Positions 5,657-13,411 are shown, counted from the first letter of the stretch. The stretch: 16,692 nucleotides of DNA from CAYWTX01 sp964461295 (GCA_964461295.1 CAYWTX010000464.1:1-16692), one strand, 5' to 3'. Made by a program: numbers and translations. The notes: generated from the letters alone by a model not told the origin.

Positions 5657-7008
5657 GCGGCACAGCCGTCGCCCCCGCATCCGGCAAGAGAACCTTCTCC
5701 CACGGAGTGCATCCGCGCGAAGGCAAGCAGTTTGCCCAGGACAAGGCCATCGAAGTCCTGCCGACTCCCGCGGAAGTGGTGATCCCCTTCGCCCAGCACC
5801 TGGGCGCTCCGGCCAAGCCCATCGTCAAGCCTCGCCAGGACGTCAAGCTCGGCGAACTCATCGCCGAGCCGGCCGGGTTCATCTCCGCGGCCGTGCATGC
5901 GACGCTTGCCGGCAAGACGGGGGCGTTCACCGCCGTCACGCTGCCCAACGCTCGCCATGTGTCGGCCGTGCCGATCCAGGCCGAGGGCGAGCAGCTTGCC
6001 GGGCGGGCGCTATGGGAGGACGTGCTGGGCGGCGACTGGCCGACGGATGTCCGGGCGTACGAGCCGCGGGCGATTGCCGAGGCGGTGTCGGGCGCGGGCG
6101 TCGTGGGCATGGGCGGGGCCGGGTTCCCCACGCACGTCAAGCTCGTCCACAGCGAAAAGAAGCCCATCGAGCTGATCCTGGTGAACGGTTGCGAGTGCGA
6201 GCCGTTCCTCACCAGCGATTACCGGCTGATGCTGGAGGCGCCGCGGGCGATCGTGACCGGGGCGCTTCTGGCCGCCCGGGCCCAGCAGGCCGCGCGCATC
6301 GTGATCCTCATCGAGGACAACAAGCCCGCCGCGATTGAGTCGATGCGGCAGGCGGCGGCCGGGACGAGCATCGAGGTCGCCGTCGCCAGGACGAAGTATC
6401 CGCAGGGCGGCGAACGGCAGGCGATCCTGGCCCTCACCGGGCGGAAGGTCCCCACCGGCGGCCTTCCGCTGGACGTGGGCGTGGTGGTGGTGAACGTGGG
6501 CACGGCGACGGCGATCGCGCGGGCGGCCGTGCGCGGAAAGCCGCTGACGCACCGCGTGGTGTGCGTGACGGGCGCCGGCGTGGCCGAACCGAAGAACGTG
6601 CTGGCGCCGATCGGGGCGAGCTACCAGTCGCTGATCGACTTCTGCGGCGGCCTGACGGCCGACGCGGCGCGGGTGATCTCCGGCGGGCCGATGATGGGCT
6701 TCGCCCTGGGCGACCTGCTCGTGCCGATCACCAAGGGCACCAGCGGCGTGACGGTGCTGACCTGGGCCGACCTGGACAAGGCGCCCCAGACGCCCTGCAT
6801 CCGCTGCGGGCGCTGCGTGGACGTCTGCCCGGTGGGCCTCGTGGCGACGAAGATCGCGGCCGCCGCCAAAGCCCGCGACTGGCCGCTGGCGCGGAAGTAC
6901 CACATTGCCGCGTGCATCGAGTGCGGCTGTTGCTCGTACATCTGCCCGGCCCGGCTGCCGCTGGTTCAGCAGATCCGGACCGGCAAAACGCTGATACCCA
7001 AGGAATAG
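5653..7008 (+). CDS. rnfC: Electron transport complex subunit RnfC
   Basis: RnfC is the peripheral NADH-binding subunit that carries FMN and two [4Fe-4S] clusters and exchanges electrons between NAD(H) and the rest of the Rnf complex. The 451-residue protein opens with the family signature HGVHPREGKQFAQDKAIEVL, has the glycine-rich GMGGAGFPTHVK at about 151-163 and NGCECEPFLTSDYRLML, and ends with two cluster motifs: C382-x2-C385-x2-C388-x3-C392-P and C421-x2-C424-x2-C427-x3-C431-P. Length is normal. The ATG at 5653 has a purine-rich GAGGGGG six bases upstream and overlaps the previous stop; an open frame extends back to 5338 but covers that upstream gene. It is followed by a 119-base gap with a word-repeat element before rnfD. 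Confidence 0.96.
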   Translation: MSGTAVAPASGKRTFSHGVHPREGKQFAQDKAIEVLPTPAEVVIPFAQHLGAPAKPIVKPRQDVKLGELIAEPAGFISAAVHATLAGKTGAFTAVTLPNARHVSAVPIQAEGEQLAGRALWEDVLGGDWPTDVRAYEPRAIAEAVSGAGVVGMGGAGFPTHVKLVHSEKKPIELILVNGCECEPFLTSDYRLMLEAPRAIVTGALLAARAQQAARIVILIEDNKPAAIESMRQAAAGTSIEVAVARTKYPQGGERQAILALTGRKVPTGGLPLDVGVVVVNVGTATAIARAAVRGKPLTHRVVCVTGAGVAEPKNVLAPIGASYQSLIDFCGGLTADAARVISGGPMMGFALGDLLVPITKGTSGVTVLTWADLDKAPQTPCIRCGRCVDVCPVGLVATKIAAAAKARDWPLARKYHIAACIECGCCSYICPARLPLVQQIRTGKTLIPKE

Positions 7009-7010
7009 CG

Positions 7011-7116
7011 GGATGGTGGATCGGTGGATCGGCTAACTGGTGGACTGGTTAACTGGTGGATCGGTGGATTGGTTAACTGGCAAGCCTCCGGCCAGTGAAC
7101 CGGTCAACCAGTCAAC
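7011..7116. repeat. Word-repeat inverted element between rnfC and rnfD
   Basis: The left arm (7011-7080) repeats the words GGTGGATCGGTGGAT and GG(A/C)TGGTTAACTGG; GGACTGGTTAACTGG (7042-7056) and GGATTGGTTAACTGG (7066-7080) differ at one base. After an 11-base centre, the right arm (7092-7116) contains CCAGTGAACCGG and TCAACCAGTCAAC, inverse words of the left arm. The transcript can fold into a long imperfect hairpin inside the operon. Confidence 0.75.
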
Positions 7117-7127
7117 GGGAAACGTCT

Positions 7128-8165
7128 GTGAGCGAAGGGAACGTGACAACCCAGACCGACGCATCCGGCGCGGCGGCGCCGCCGGGCCCTCTCATCGAGG
7201 TCGCGGCCGGTCCGCACCTGGCCAATGCCACCCAGACCACACGCCGGATGATGCTCGACGTGCTGGTCGCGCTGACGCCAGCCACCATCGCCGGCGTGGT
7301 GTTCTTCCGCCTTCACGCGGTCCAGCAGATCGCGACCTGCGCCTTGGCGTGCATGGCCTTCGAGGCGATCCTGGCGGCCATCCGCCGCCGGAGCTTCCCG
7401 CTGGGCGACCTGTCGGCCCTGGTGACGGGCGTCATCCTCGGCCTGTCGCTGCCGGGCACGGCGCCGTGGTACGTCGGCGTGATCGGTTCGGCCGCCGCCA
7501 TCGGCCTGGGCAAGTGGGTCTTCGGCGGGCTGGGGCAGAACATCTTCAATCCGGCCATGGTCGGTCGGGCGTTCGTGATGATCGCCTTTTCGGGCGCCGT
7601 GGGCGCGGCGGGGTATGTCCTGACCGGGTCGGGCGCGCCCGACGCGATGACGCAGGCGACGCCCTTGACGGTCGCCAAGGCGGCCGCCGCGAAGTACCTG
7701 CCGGCGGGCATTTCGTTCTGGCCGGCGCTGGTGGGCAACGAGAACGGCTCGCTGGGCGAGACCAGCGCCCTGGCGTGCCTCGTCGGCGGGCTGTACCTGT
7801 GCCTGCGCCGAACCGCCTCGTGGGAGATCCCGCTGGCGATGTTGGCGGCCGTGGCTGGCTTCGGCGGCCTGGCGAGCTGGGCGGACATCACGAACCTGAC
7901 GGTGCTGGACCAGCTTCTGGGCGGGGCGGCGATGTTCGGCGCGTTCTTCATCGCGACCGATCCGGTAACTAGCCCGGTGGCGCCCAAGGGAAAATTCGTC
8001 TTCGGCGCGACGATCGGCCTGCTGGTGGTCGTGATCCGCGTGTTCAGCGGGTATCCCGAGGGAGTGATGTTCGCGGTGCTGCTGGCCAACGCCCTGTCGC
8101 CGCTGATCAACCGCTGGACGATCCCGGTGCCGCTGGGCGGCCCGACGGCGAGGAAGCAGCGATGA
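7128..8165 (+). CDS. rnfD: Electron transport complex subunit RnfD
   Basis: RnfD is an integral membrane subunit with covalently bound FMN and a probable part of the ion path. The 345-residue protein is rich in membrane helices and has the family blocks FGGLGQNIFNPAMVGRAF (about 132-149) and GSLGETSALACLVGG, where T212 fits the threonine that carries FMN, and ATDPVTSP near the C-terminal third. The C-terminal block FSGYPEGVMFAVLLANALSP is also typical. I chose GTG at 7128 because GGGA lies seven bases upstream; ATG at 7095 lies inside the repeat arm, and GTG at 7143 is a weaker alternative. The N-terminal tail of about 25 residues is Ala/Pro-rich and probably soluble. A 74-base gap with a hairpin separates it from rnfG. 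Confidence 0.93.
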   Translation: MSEGNVTTQTDASGAAAPPGPLIEVAAGPHLANATQTTRRMMLDVLVALTPATIAGVVFFRLHAVQQIATCALACMAFEAILAAIRRRSFPLGDLSALVTGVILGLSLPGTAPWYVGVIGSAAAIGLGKWVFGGLGQNIFNPAMVGRAFVMIAFSGAVGAAGYVLTGSGAPDAMTQATPLTVAKAAAAKYLPAGISFWPALVGNENGSLGETSALACLVGGLYLCLRRTASWEIPLAMLAAVAGFGGLASWADITNLTVLDQLLGGAAMFGAFFIATDPVTSPVAPKGKFVFGATIGLLVVVIRVFSGYPEGVMFAVLLANALSPLINRWTIPVPLGGPTARKQR

Positions 8166-8230
8166 AACGTGTCACCGGACGGAGCCGACCGGGGCGGCAC
8201 GCCCCGGCTCCGCGGGCCGGCAGCGGGTAG
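8162..8230 (+). other. 22-codon open frame bridging rnfD and rnfG, in frame with rnfG
   Basis: An ATG at 8162 overlaps the rnfD stop (ATGA) and opens 22 codons that end at TAG 8228-8230. The same frame then continues CTT GCT CTT into the rnfG ATG at 8240. The product would be basic and Pro/Arg-rich, without recognisable identity. It may couple translation across the gap, or mark where a repeat broke an older rnfG start. I do not claim a functional peptide. Confidence 0.3.
8189..8207 (+). other. Hairpin between rnfD and rnfG
   Basis: CCGGGGC and GCCCCGG form a perfect 7-bp stem around the loop GGCAC, and flanking GAGCC/GGCTC can extend it with a bulge. There is no T-tract, so it is more likely an RNA stability or processing element than a terminator. 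Confidence 0.5.
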
Positions 8231-8239
8231 CTTGCTCTT

Positions 8240-8848
8240 ATGAAGAACAGTTACATCGGACAAGCGTGGTTGGTGCTGGTGCTGGCGCTGAGTTTCGGCG
8301 GGGCGCTGGCCGGCGTCGAGGCTGCGCTGAGGGACCGCATCGCCGGCAACAAACTGGCCGACGCGATCGACCAGGTGCCGATCCTCGTGCCCGGCGCCGA
8401 CAAGCGGCAGTCGCGGCAGGCCAACGCGGCACCGCTGGTCGAGACGATCGCCAAGGGCGGGAAGAAGACGACCTACCAGGTCTTCCGGGCCTTCGACGCC
8501 GGCGGCAAGCAGATCGGCTGGGTGGTGCGTGCGGGCGGACTGGGCTTCGCCGACATCGTCGACGTCCTGGTGGGGCTGGATGCACGGTGCGAGAAAATCA
8601 CCGGCCTGTACGTGCTGGACCAGAAGGAAACGCCCGGGCTGGGCAACAAGATCATGGGCGACGATTGGCGCCGGCAGTACGCGGGCAAGAGCACCTCCGC
8701 GGTGCTGACGGTGGTGAAGGCCAAAGCGACGGCGCCGGAGCAGATCCAGGCCATCTCGGGCGCGACGATCTCCTCCGACGCGGTGACGGGACTCGTCAAC
8801 CAGGTGGTCGCCGACCTGCGGGAACCATTGCGGAACAAGGTGAAATAG
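8240..8848 (+). CDS. rnfG: Electron transport complex subunit RnfG
   Basis: RnfG is anchored by one N-terminal helix, and its outer domain carries a covalent FMN on a threonine. The 202-residue protein has that helix at about 8-28 and the FMN attachment motif SGATISSDAV, with T176 as the predicted bonded residue. LDQKETPGLGNKIM at about 127-139 is also characteristic of the family, as in NqrC. Length is normal. The ATG at 8240 has only a weak purine stretch upstream (GCGGGTAG), so initiation may depend on coupling with the preceding short frame. The gene is fourth in the operon and is followed by a 53-base gap with a hairpin before rnfE. Confidence 0.95.
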   Translation: MKNSYIGQAWLVLVLALSFGGALAGVEAALRDRIAGNKLADAIDQVPILVPGADKRQSRQANAAPLVETIAKGGKKTTYQVFRAFDAGGKQIGWVVRAGGLGFADIVDVLVGLDARCEKITGLYVLDQKETPGLGNKIMGDDWRRQYAGKSTSAVLTVVKAKATAPEQIQAISGATISSDAVTGLVNQVVADLREPLRNKVK

Positions 8849-8851
8849 ACG

Positions 8852-8901
8852 GAAGCCCAGGGGCTCGGGTCCCCGGGCTTCGGGAATCGGGAACGCGGAA
8901 C
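8852..8901 (+). repeat. Hairpin and word repeat between rnfG and rnfE
   Basis: GAAGCCC-A-GGGG (8852-8863) pairs with CCCCGGGCTTC (8871-8881) around a 7-base loop, an 11-bp stem with one bulge. GGGAATC and GGGAACGC words follow up to the rnfE start. No T-tract is present. Confidence 0.6.
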
Positions 8902-9540
8902 ATGGCGCGAGACGACGGACCGACATCGCTGGAGCGGTTCATCAACGGCATCCTGCCGGAGAACCCGACGTATCGGCAGATCCTGGGCATCTGCCCCACG
9001 CTGGCGGTGACCAACTCGGTACAGGGCGCGCTGACCATGGCGGGGGCCGTGGCGTTCGTGCTCATCTGCTCCAACATCGTCATCAGCCTCATCCGCGGGC
9101 TGCTCAAGCCGCACCTGCGGATCCTCGTCTTCACGCTGACCATCGCGGCGTTCGTGACCATCGCGGACCGTTTCCTGGCAGCGTACATGTACGAGATGAG
9201 CAAGCGGCTGGGCCCGTACGTGCCGCTGATCATCGTCAACTGCATCATCATCGCCCGCTGCGAGGTGTGCGCCGCCAAGCAGGGGCTGGGCCCGGCCGTC
9301 TTCGACGGCCTGGGCCAGTCGCTGGGGCACGCCCTGGGCCTGCTGAGCATCGCGGTGTTCCGCGAGCTGCTGGGGTCCGGCTCGCTGCTGGGCGTGTCGC
9401 TGTTCTGGGCGGAGGGCACGCCTTCGGAGGCGTATCGCTGGGTGATCATGGTCCTGCCGCCCGGGGCGTTTATCACGCTGGGTCTGCTGATGGGCGCGAT
9501 CAACTGGTACCTCGAAAGCCGCAAGGCGCGGAGCGCGTAA
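8902..9540 (+). CDS. rnfE: Electron transport complex subunit RnfE
   Basis: RnfE is a six-helix membrane subunit that pairs with RnfA around an intramembrane iron-sulfur cluster on the electron and ion path. The 212-residue protein has the family start NPTYRQILGICPTLAVTNSV with C31, and NCIIIARCEVCAA with C114, C120 and C123; C31 and C114 match the cluster-ligand positions known for the family. RELLGSGSLLG and the C-terminal AINWYLESRK are also typical. Length is normal. The ATG at 8902 fits the conserved N-terminus; only a weak GGAA lies upstream. rnfA begins six bases after its stop, so the two partner subunits are tightly linked in translation. Confidence 0.96.
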   Translation: MARDDGPTSLERFINGILPENPTYRQILGICPTLAVTNSVQGALTMAGAVAFVLICSNIVISLIRGLLKPHLRILVFTLTIAAFVTIADRFLAAYMYEMSKRLGPYVPLIIVNCIIIARCEVCAAKQGLGPAVFDGLGQSLGHALGLLSIAVFRELLGSGSLLGVSLFWAEGTPSEAYRWVIMVLPPGAFITLGLLMGAINWYLESRKARSA

Positions 9541-9546
9541 GCGAGC

Positions 9547-10332
9547 ATGCAATACCTGACGGACATCCTGCTGCTGGCCTTCGCGACGGCCATCATCAAC
9601 AACATGGTGTTCCATTTCTTCGTGGGCAACTGCCCGTTCATCGGGGTCTCCCGCCGCGTGGACACCGCCTTCGGCATGGGCGCCGCCGTCACGTTCGTCA
9701 CCGTCATCGCCGGCACGCTGAGCTGGGCCGTCACCGAGTTCATCCTCCGCAAGGGCGCCCCGCTCGCCGCCTGGATCGTCGGGCACTTCGACAAGCCCGC
9801 CGCCGAAGGCGTCGACCTCAGCATCCTCAACTACGTGGTGTACATCTTCCTGATCGCCGCGGCCGTGCAGCTCGTCGAGATGTACCTGCGGAAGTTCTTC
9901 CCGCCGTTGTACAAGGCGTTCGGCGTGTTTCTGCCGCTGATCACCACCAACTGCGTGATCCTGTTCGTGTGCCTGGAGGTGCCCAAGCACCTCGGCGGCG
10001 ACGCCCAGCAGCCCTGGGATCTCGGGCGCACGCTCACCTACGCGTGCTTCGCGGGCGTGGGGTTCCTCATCGCCATCGTCATCATGGCGGGCATCCGCGA
10101 GGAACTGGACCACTGCGACGTGCCCAAGCCCCTGCGGGGCCCCGGCATCACGCTGATCATCGCGGGCATCCTGTCGCTGGCGTTCATGGGCTTCGCCGGC
10201 CTGGACAAGGGCATCGACAAGGCGATCGCGGGCAGGCCCAATGCGGCGGCTGTGAATCGCTCCCAAGCCGCCCCGCCGGGCATGGGCGGGACCGAGACGC
10301 CCGTGGATACGCCCAAGGGCGCGGGAAAGTAG
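9547..10332 (+). CDS. rnfA: Electron transport complex subunit RnfA, with extended loop and C-terminal tail
   Basis: RnfA is the inverted-topology partner of RnfE and supplies the other cysteines of the shared intramembrane cluster. The protein has NNMVFHFFVGNCPFIGVSRR with C29 and FLPLITTNCVILFVCLEV with C136 and C142, plus AFGMGAAVTFV, all family signatures. At 261 residues it is much longer than the usual roughly 190-200. The excess lies in a loop at about 65-92 after the second helix, an inserted stretch around 146-157, and a hydrophilic Pro/Gly/Ala-rich tail from about 221 to the end. The ATG at 9547 follows the rnfE stop by six bases with GGAG further upstream. A 100-base gap with repeats precedes rnfB. 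Confidence 0.95.
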   Translation: MQYLTDILLLAFATAIINNMVFHFFVGNCPFIGVSRRVDTAFGMGAAVTFVTVIAGTLSWAVTEFILRKGAPLAAWIVGHFDKPAAEGVDLSILNYVVYIFLIAAAVQLVEMYLRKFFPPLYKAFGVFLPLITTNCVILFVCLEVPKHLGGDAQQPWDLGRTLTYACFAGVGFLIAIVIMAGIREELDHCDVPKPLRGPGITLIIAGILSLAFMGFAGLDKGIDKAIAGRPNAAAVNRSQAAPPGMGGTETPVDTPKGAGK

Positions 10333-10333
10333 T

Positions 10334-10420
10334 AACCGGGAACCAGGAACAGGGAACCGGGCCGATGCGCGGCGGGCAAGCCCGCCCGCCAAACCGGCTC
10401 CGGGCTACCGGCTACCGGGC
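10334..10420 (+). repeat. Word-repeat element with central hairpin between rnfA and rnfB
   Basis: The left part repeats GGGAACC-type words (ACCGGGAACCAGGAACAGGG). The centre is a perfect 7-bp stem, GGCGGGC-AA-GCCCGCC (10371-10386). The right part repeats GGCTACC-type words (CCGGGCTACCGGCTACCGGG). The two flanks run in the same orientation, unlike the elements in mfd, miaB and between rnfC and rnfD. Confidence 0.65.
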
Positions 10421-10432
10421 ACTGGAGTTCGG

Positions 10433-11344
10433 ATGATTTGGGTCATCATAGCAATGGCCGGCGGGACGATGCTCCTGCTGGCGGTGGCGGCCGGGTGGGT
10501 ACTTGGCTGGGCCGACCGCAAGTTTGCCGTGGCGGTCGATCCGCGCGTCGAGGCCGTCATCGGCGCCCTGCCCGGCGCCAACTGCGGCGGGTGCGGCTTC
10601 GTCGGCTGCCAGGACTACGCCTCGGCCGTGGTGGCCGGCTCGGCCCCGCCGAACCTGTGCGCCCCCGGCGGCCCCGCGTGCGCCAAGAAGATCGCCGAAC
10701 TGCTCGGCCTGGAGCACACGCCGTCGCTGCCGTTCCGGGCCATCGTCCACTGCCGCGCCCGCACCGGAGACAAGCTCAAGCGGCACGAGTACCGCGGCGT
10801 GCGGACGTGCGCGTCGAGCAACCTCGTCGCCGGCGTGCAGGGATGCACCTACGGCTGCCTGGGCATGGACGATTGCGGGCGATCGTGCAACTACGACGCC
10901 GTCCACGTGATCGACGGCCTGGCCGTTGTGGACTACGACAAGTGCGTCGGCTGCGGGGCATGCGCGCGGGCCTGCCCGCGCAACATCATCTCGATGGTCC
11001 CCTTCAAGAGCGACGTCGTCCTCGCCGTCGCCTGCTGCAACAAGGACTTCGGCAAGGACGTCAAGGCCGTCTGCAAGGTCGGCTGCGTCGGCTGCGGGGC
11101 CTGCGCCAAGCTCAGCGAACTGTTCACCATGGAAGGCCATCTGCCGAAGATCGACTACAACAAGTACGCCCCCGAGAATCCGGGCCAGTTCCTCAAGGCC
11201 TACCAGAAGTGCCCGACGAAGACCCTGATCGCCATCGGCAAGCCCGCCGCCCTCCAGCAGGCGGCCGTGGCCGCCGAACCCATGCCTTCCGTCGCGGAGA
11301 CCTCGCCCGCCAGCACGGTGGATCGTGCCCGCTGGTGGGGGTAG
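10433..11344 (+). CDS. rnfB: Electron transport complex subunit RnfB, with degenerate second ferredoxin module
   Basis: RnfB receives electrons from soluble ferredoxin. The 303-residue protein has an N-terminal membrane helix (about 2-25) and a cluster site C51-x2-C54-x4-C59-x16-C76. A ferredoxin module follows with two complete motifs: C138-x3-C142-x5-C148-x3-C152 and C171-x2-C174-x2-C177-x3-C181-P. In the next module, C218-x2-C221-x2-C224 lacks the fourth cysteine, and the following motif keeps only its last one, C260 (in YQKCPTKTL); the expected first three are replaced in NKYAPENPGQFLKAYQ. The four left are the ligands of a single [4Fe-4S] cluster. C201, C202 and C214 lie just before. The start is supported by GGAG five bases upstream. 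This is the last rnf gene; the convergent glycosidase ends 18 bases away and no terminator was seen. Confidence 0.95.
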   Translation: MIWVIIAMAGGTMLLLAVAAGWVLGWADRKFAVAVDPRVEAVIGALPGANCGGCGFVGCQDYASAVVAGSAPPNLCAPGGPACAKKIAELLGLEHTPSLPFRAIVHCRARTGDKLKRHEYRGVRTCASSNLVAGVQGCTYGCLGMDDCGRSCNYDAVHVIDGLAVVDYDKCVGCGACARACPRNIISMVPFKSDVVLAVACCNKDFGKDVKAVCKVGCVGCGACAKLSELFTMEGHLPKIDYNKYAPENPGQFLKAYQKCPTKTLIAIGKPAALQQAAVAAEPMPSVAETSPASTVDRARWWG

Positions 11345-11362
11345 GACCGGGGACCGCTGCGC

Positions 11363-13411
11363 CTATTGGCTTGCTCCGTACATGCCCGCCGCCGCCTCGC
11401 GTGCGGCGGACACCATCTCCGCCTGCGGCGTGTCGCAGATGTCCACCAGGCCGATCTGGTAGTTCTCGCCGTCCAGCGCCCGGCCGGTCGTCGGCTGGTC
11501 GCGGTACAGGAACCAGTGACAGCCGACGACGTTGGCGTTTCGCAGCGCGTCGCGGACGTACGCCTTGTACATCTCGCCCCGTTCGTGCTGGTCGGCCGCG
11601 GCCACCAGCCCCGTGTGGAACATCCCGCGGTCCAGGGCCCCGAAGTGATACTCGCCGATGATCACCGGCCGGTCCACGCCGGCGGGCAGGTCCAGCGGCA
11701 CGGGACTTGTCTTGTAGATGTTGAAGCTCAGCACGTCGCAGTGCTTGGCCGCCACCGCCACCACGCGCGGGTTGCTCCACGCGAACCGGCAGCCGAGGTA
11801 AAGCTGCTTGGGCGCCGCTCTCTTCACCGCCGCGCGGCACACGCGGAAGTACTCCTCGATCAGCCGCCCGTCAAACGCCGCCAGGTCCTCGCGGGCGGCC
11901 TTGGCCTTGGGCACGGCCGTCGCCGCCGCCACGGCCTGCCACGACGCGTGGGCCGTCGCCCACGCCGCGTTGAGCTTCTCGACGCTGCCGTACTTGCCCT
12001 TCAGGTCGGTCAGCAGCGCCTGCTTGGCGGGCTGATCCGCCGGCGAGGCCACCGTCGCCTCGGCCAGTTCGCCCTCCTTGCCCCACGCCAGCTCGTTATC
12101 GACGAAGAACCCCAGGCACCAGGCATCGCCGGCCGACTTGCCCGCCTCAGCCGCCAGGCGCTTGTCCAGCCCTTCGCCGAACGTTGGCGCGAACACGTCG
12201 GGGAACTTGCCCCAGTAGCCCTTGCTGCCGGCAATGGGCACCCCGCGAGTGTTCACGATCGCCGTGTACGGCGTCCTGCGGGCCAGGTAGACATCCGCCG
12301 CCGACCACGTGCCGATGGTGTTCAGCCCCCAGCTTCGCAGCCGCCGGTGCGAGAGCTCCGTAAACGTCGCCTCGTACTCCTTGCCGTACTTGCGTATCAG
12401 GTTCGCGCGGCCGAACTCGAACGTCTCCGGCTGCTTGCCGACGTATTCCATGTGTGCGACGTGCCCCTGGCGACCGTAGCAGGGCGCGAACTCGCCCTCG
12501 CGTGCGGGCAGGCGGGCGAACCACGCTTCGCGCCCATCCAGCGGCGTGCCCTCCCACATCCGCACGCAGTCGATCCCGTGCGAGAAGAACAGCCGCCCTT
12601 CGGGGTCCACCAGCCACCACTTGCCGTCACGCTTCTCCGTGCGGAAGAAGCCCGTCGCCTCCAGTTCCGGGCCCGCCGCCCAGCCGCCGTACCGGTCCCA
12701 GTCCTTCGGCCCGGCATGGGCCGCCAGGTCGGCTGCCTCGTCCGCCTTGCGCTTCGCGAGATCCGCGGCGCCATGCACCTTCCCCGGCCAGTCGCCGTGC
12801 GCGTACTGCCCGAACTCGTCGATGAACGGCAGGAAGCTCTCGGCCGTGAGCCTGTCCGCCGCCGCCAGTTCACCGGTTGCCCGCAGGGCCAGCAGGTCGA
12901 CGTCCACGCGGCCGCCAAGACCCACGGCCCGCACCGTCACGGCCGAGAGGCGGGCGGGCTCGACCGTTCGCTTGGGGTCCAGGTGCGGCGGAATGCCGCG
13001 CATGGCGAACATCTTCACCTTCTCGTGCCCGCCGACAAGCCGAACGAACGGCAGTTTCACGGTCGCGGCCGCCCCGGGCGCGACGATCGCCCAGCCGCTG
13101 TTGGCGCCCTGCCCGCCGGCGGACCGCGCCAGCAGCGTGATCTTCGCAGCCGTCTTGCCCGTGTTGCGGACGTCCAGTTCCAGGCCGTGGCACTCGCCGA
13201 CGTTCCACCCCCCCACCGGCGCGGCCAGTTCCACGCTTCCCGCCTCGCCGTCGTGCAGACGCAGCGCTGGTCCGCGCACCTCGGTTTTGAGCTTCTCGAC
13301 CTTCGCCGCCGTGATGTCCACCTTGCCGAAGTCGACCATCGCCTGCTCCTTTGCCCCCGCCGTAGCCGCCATGACCGCCGCGAACGCCGAAAGCACAAAC
13401 GCCTTGCGCAT
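11363..13411 (-). CDS. Secreted GH50-like glycosidase (beta-agarase family)
   Basis: GH50 enzymes hydrolyse beta-1,4 bonds of agarose and related galactans with a retaining mechanism. The 682-residue protein starts with a signal peptide (MRKAFVLSAFAAVMAATAGA), followed by a beta-rich region to about 200 that looks like a carbohydrate-binding-type domain. The catalytic barrel starts near RDGKWWLVDPEGRLFFSHGID. Family blocks include GYWGKFPDVFAPTF, GFFVDNELAWG with E440 as probable acid/base, YLGCRFAWSNPRV, and PVIIGEYHFGALDRGMFHTG with E587 as probable nucleophile. GCHWFLYRDQPTTGRALDGE and NYQIGLVDICDTP close the domain. Length fits the family. It diverges from the MFS transporter and converges with rnfB. 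Exact substrate is not determined; agar, a related galactan, or another beta-galactoside are possible. Confidence 0.85.
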   Translation of the reverse strand: MRKAFVLSAFAAVMAATAGAKEQAMVDFGKVDITAAKVEKLKTEVRGPALRLHDGEAGSVELAAPVGGWNVGECHGLELDVRNTGKTAAKITLLARSAGGQGANSGWAIVAPGAAATVKLPFVRLVGGHEKVKMFAMRGIPPHLDPKRTVEPARLSAVTVRAVGLGGRVDVDLLALRATGELAAADRLTAESFLPFIDEFGQYAHGDWPGKVHGAADLAKRKADEAADLAAHAGPKDWDRYGGWAAGPELEATGFFRTEKRDGKWWLVDPEGRLFFSHGIDCVRMWEGTPLDGREAWFARLPAREGEFAPCYGRQGHVAHMEYVGKQPETFEFGRANLIRKYGKEYEATFTELSHRRLRSWGLNTIGTWSAADVYLARRTPYTAIVNTRGVPIAGSKGYWGKFPDVFAPTFGEGLDKRLAAEAGKSAGDAWCLGFFVDNELAWGKEGELAEATVASPADQPAKQALLTDLKGKYGSVEKLNAAWATAHASWQAVAAATAVPKAKAAREDLAAFDGRLIEEYFRVCRAAVKRAAPKQLYLGCRFAWSNPRVVAVAAKHCDVLSFNIYKTSPVPLDLPAGVDRPVIIGEYHFGALDRGMFHTGLVAAADQHERGEMYKAYVRDALRNANVVGCHWFLYRDQPTTGRALDGENYQIGLVDICDTPQAEMVSAAREAAAGMYGASQ

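Noticed and set aside
8473..10392. Minus-strand open frame (639 codons) over rnfG, rnfE and rnfA
   Set aside because: It is antisense to three well-supported Rnf genes and is His/Arg/Asp-rich without domain features.
11345..11362. Intrinsic terminator between convergent rnfB and the glycosidase gene
   Set aside because: The gap is 18 bases, with no stem followed by a T-tract on either strand.
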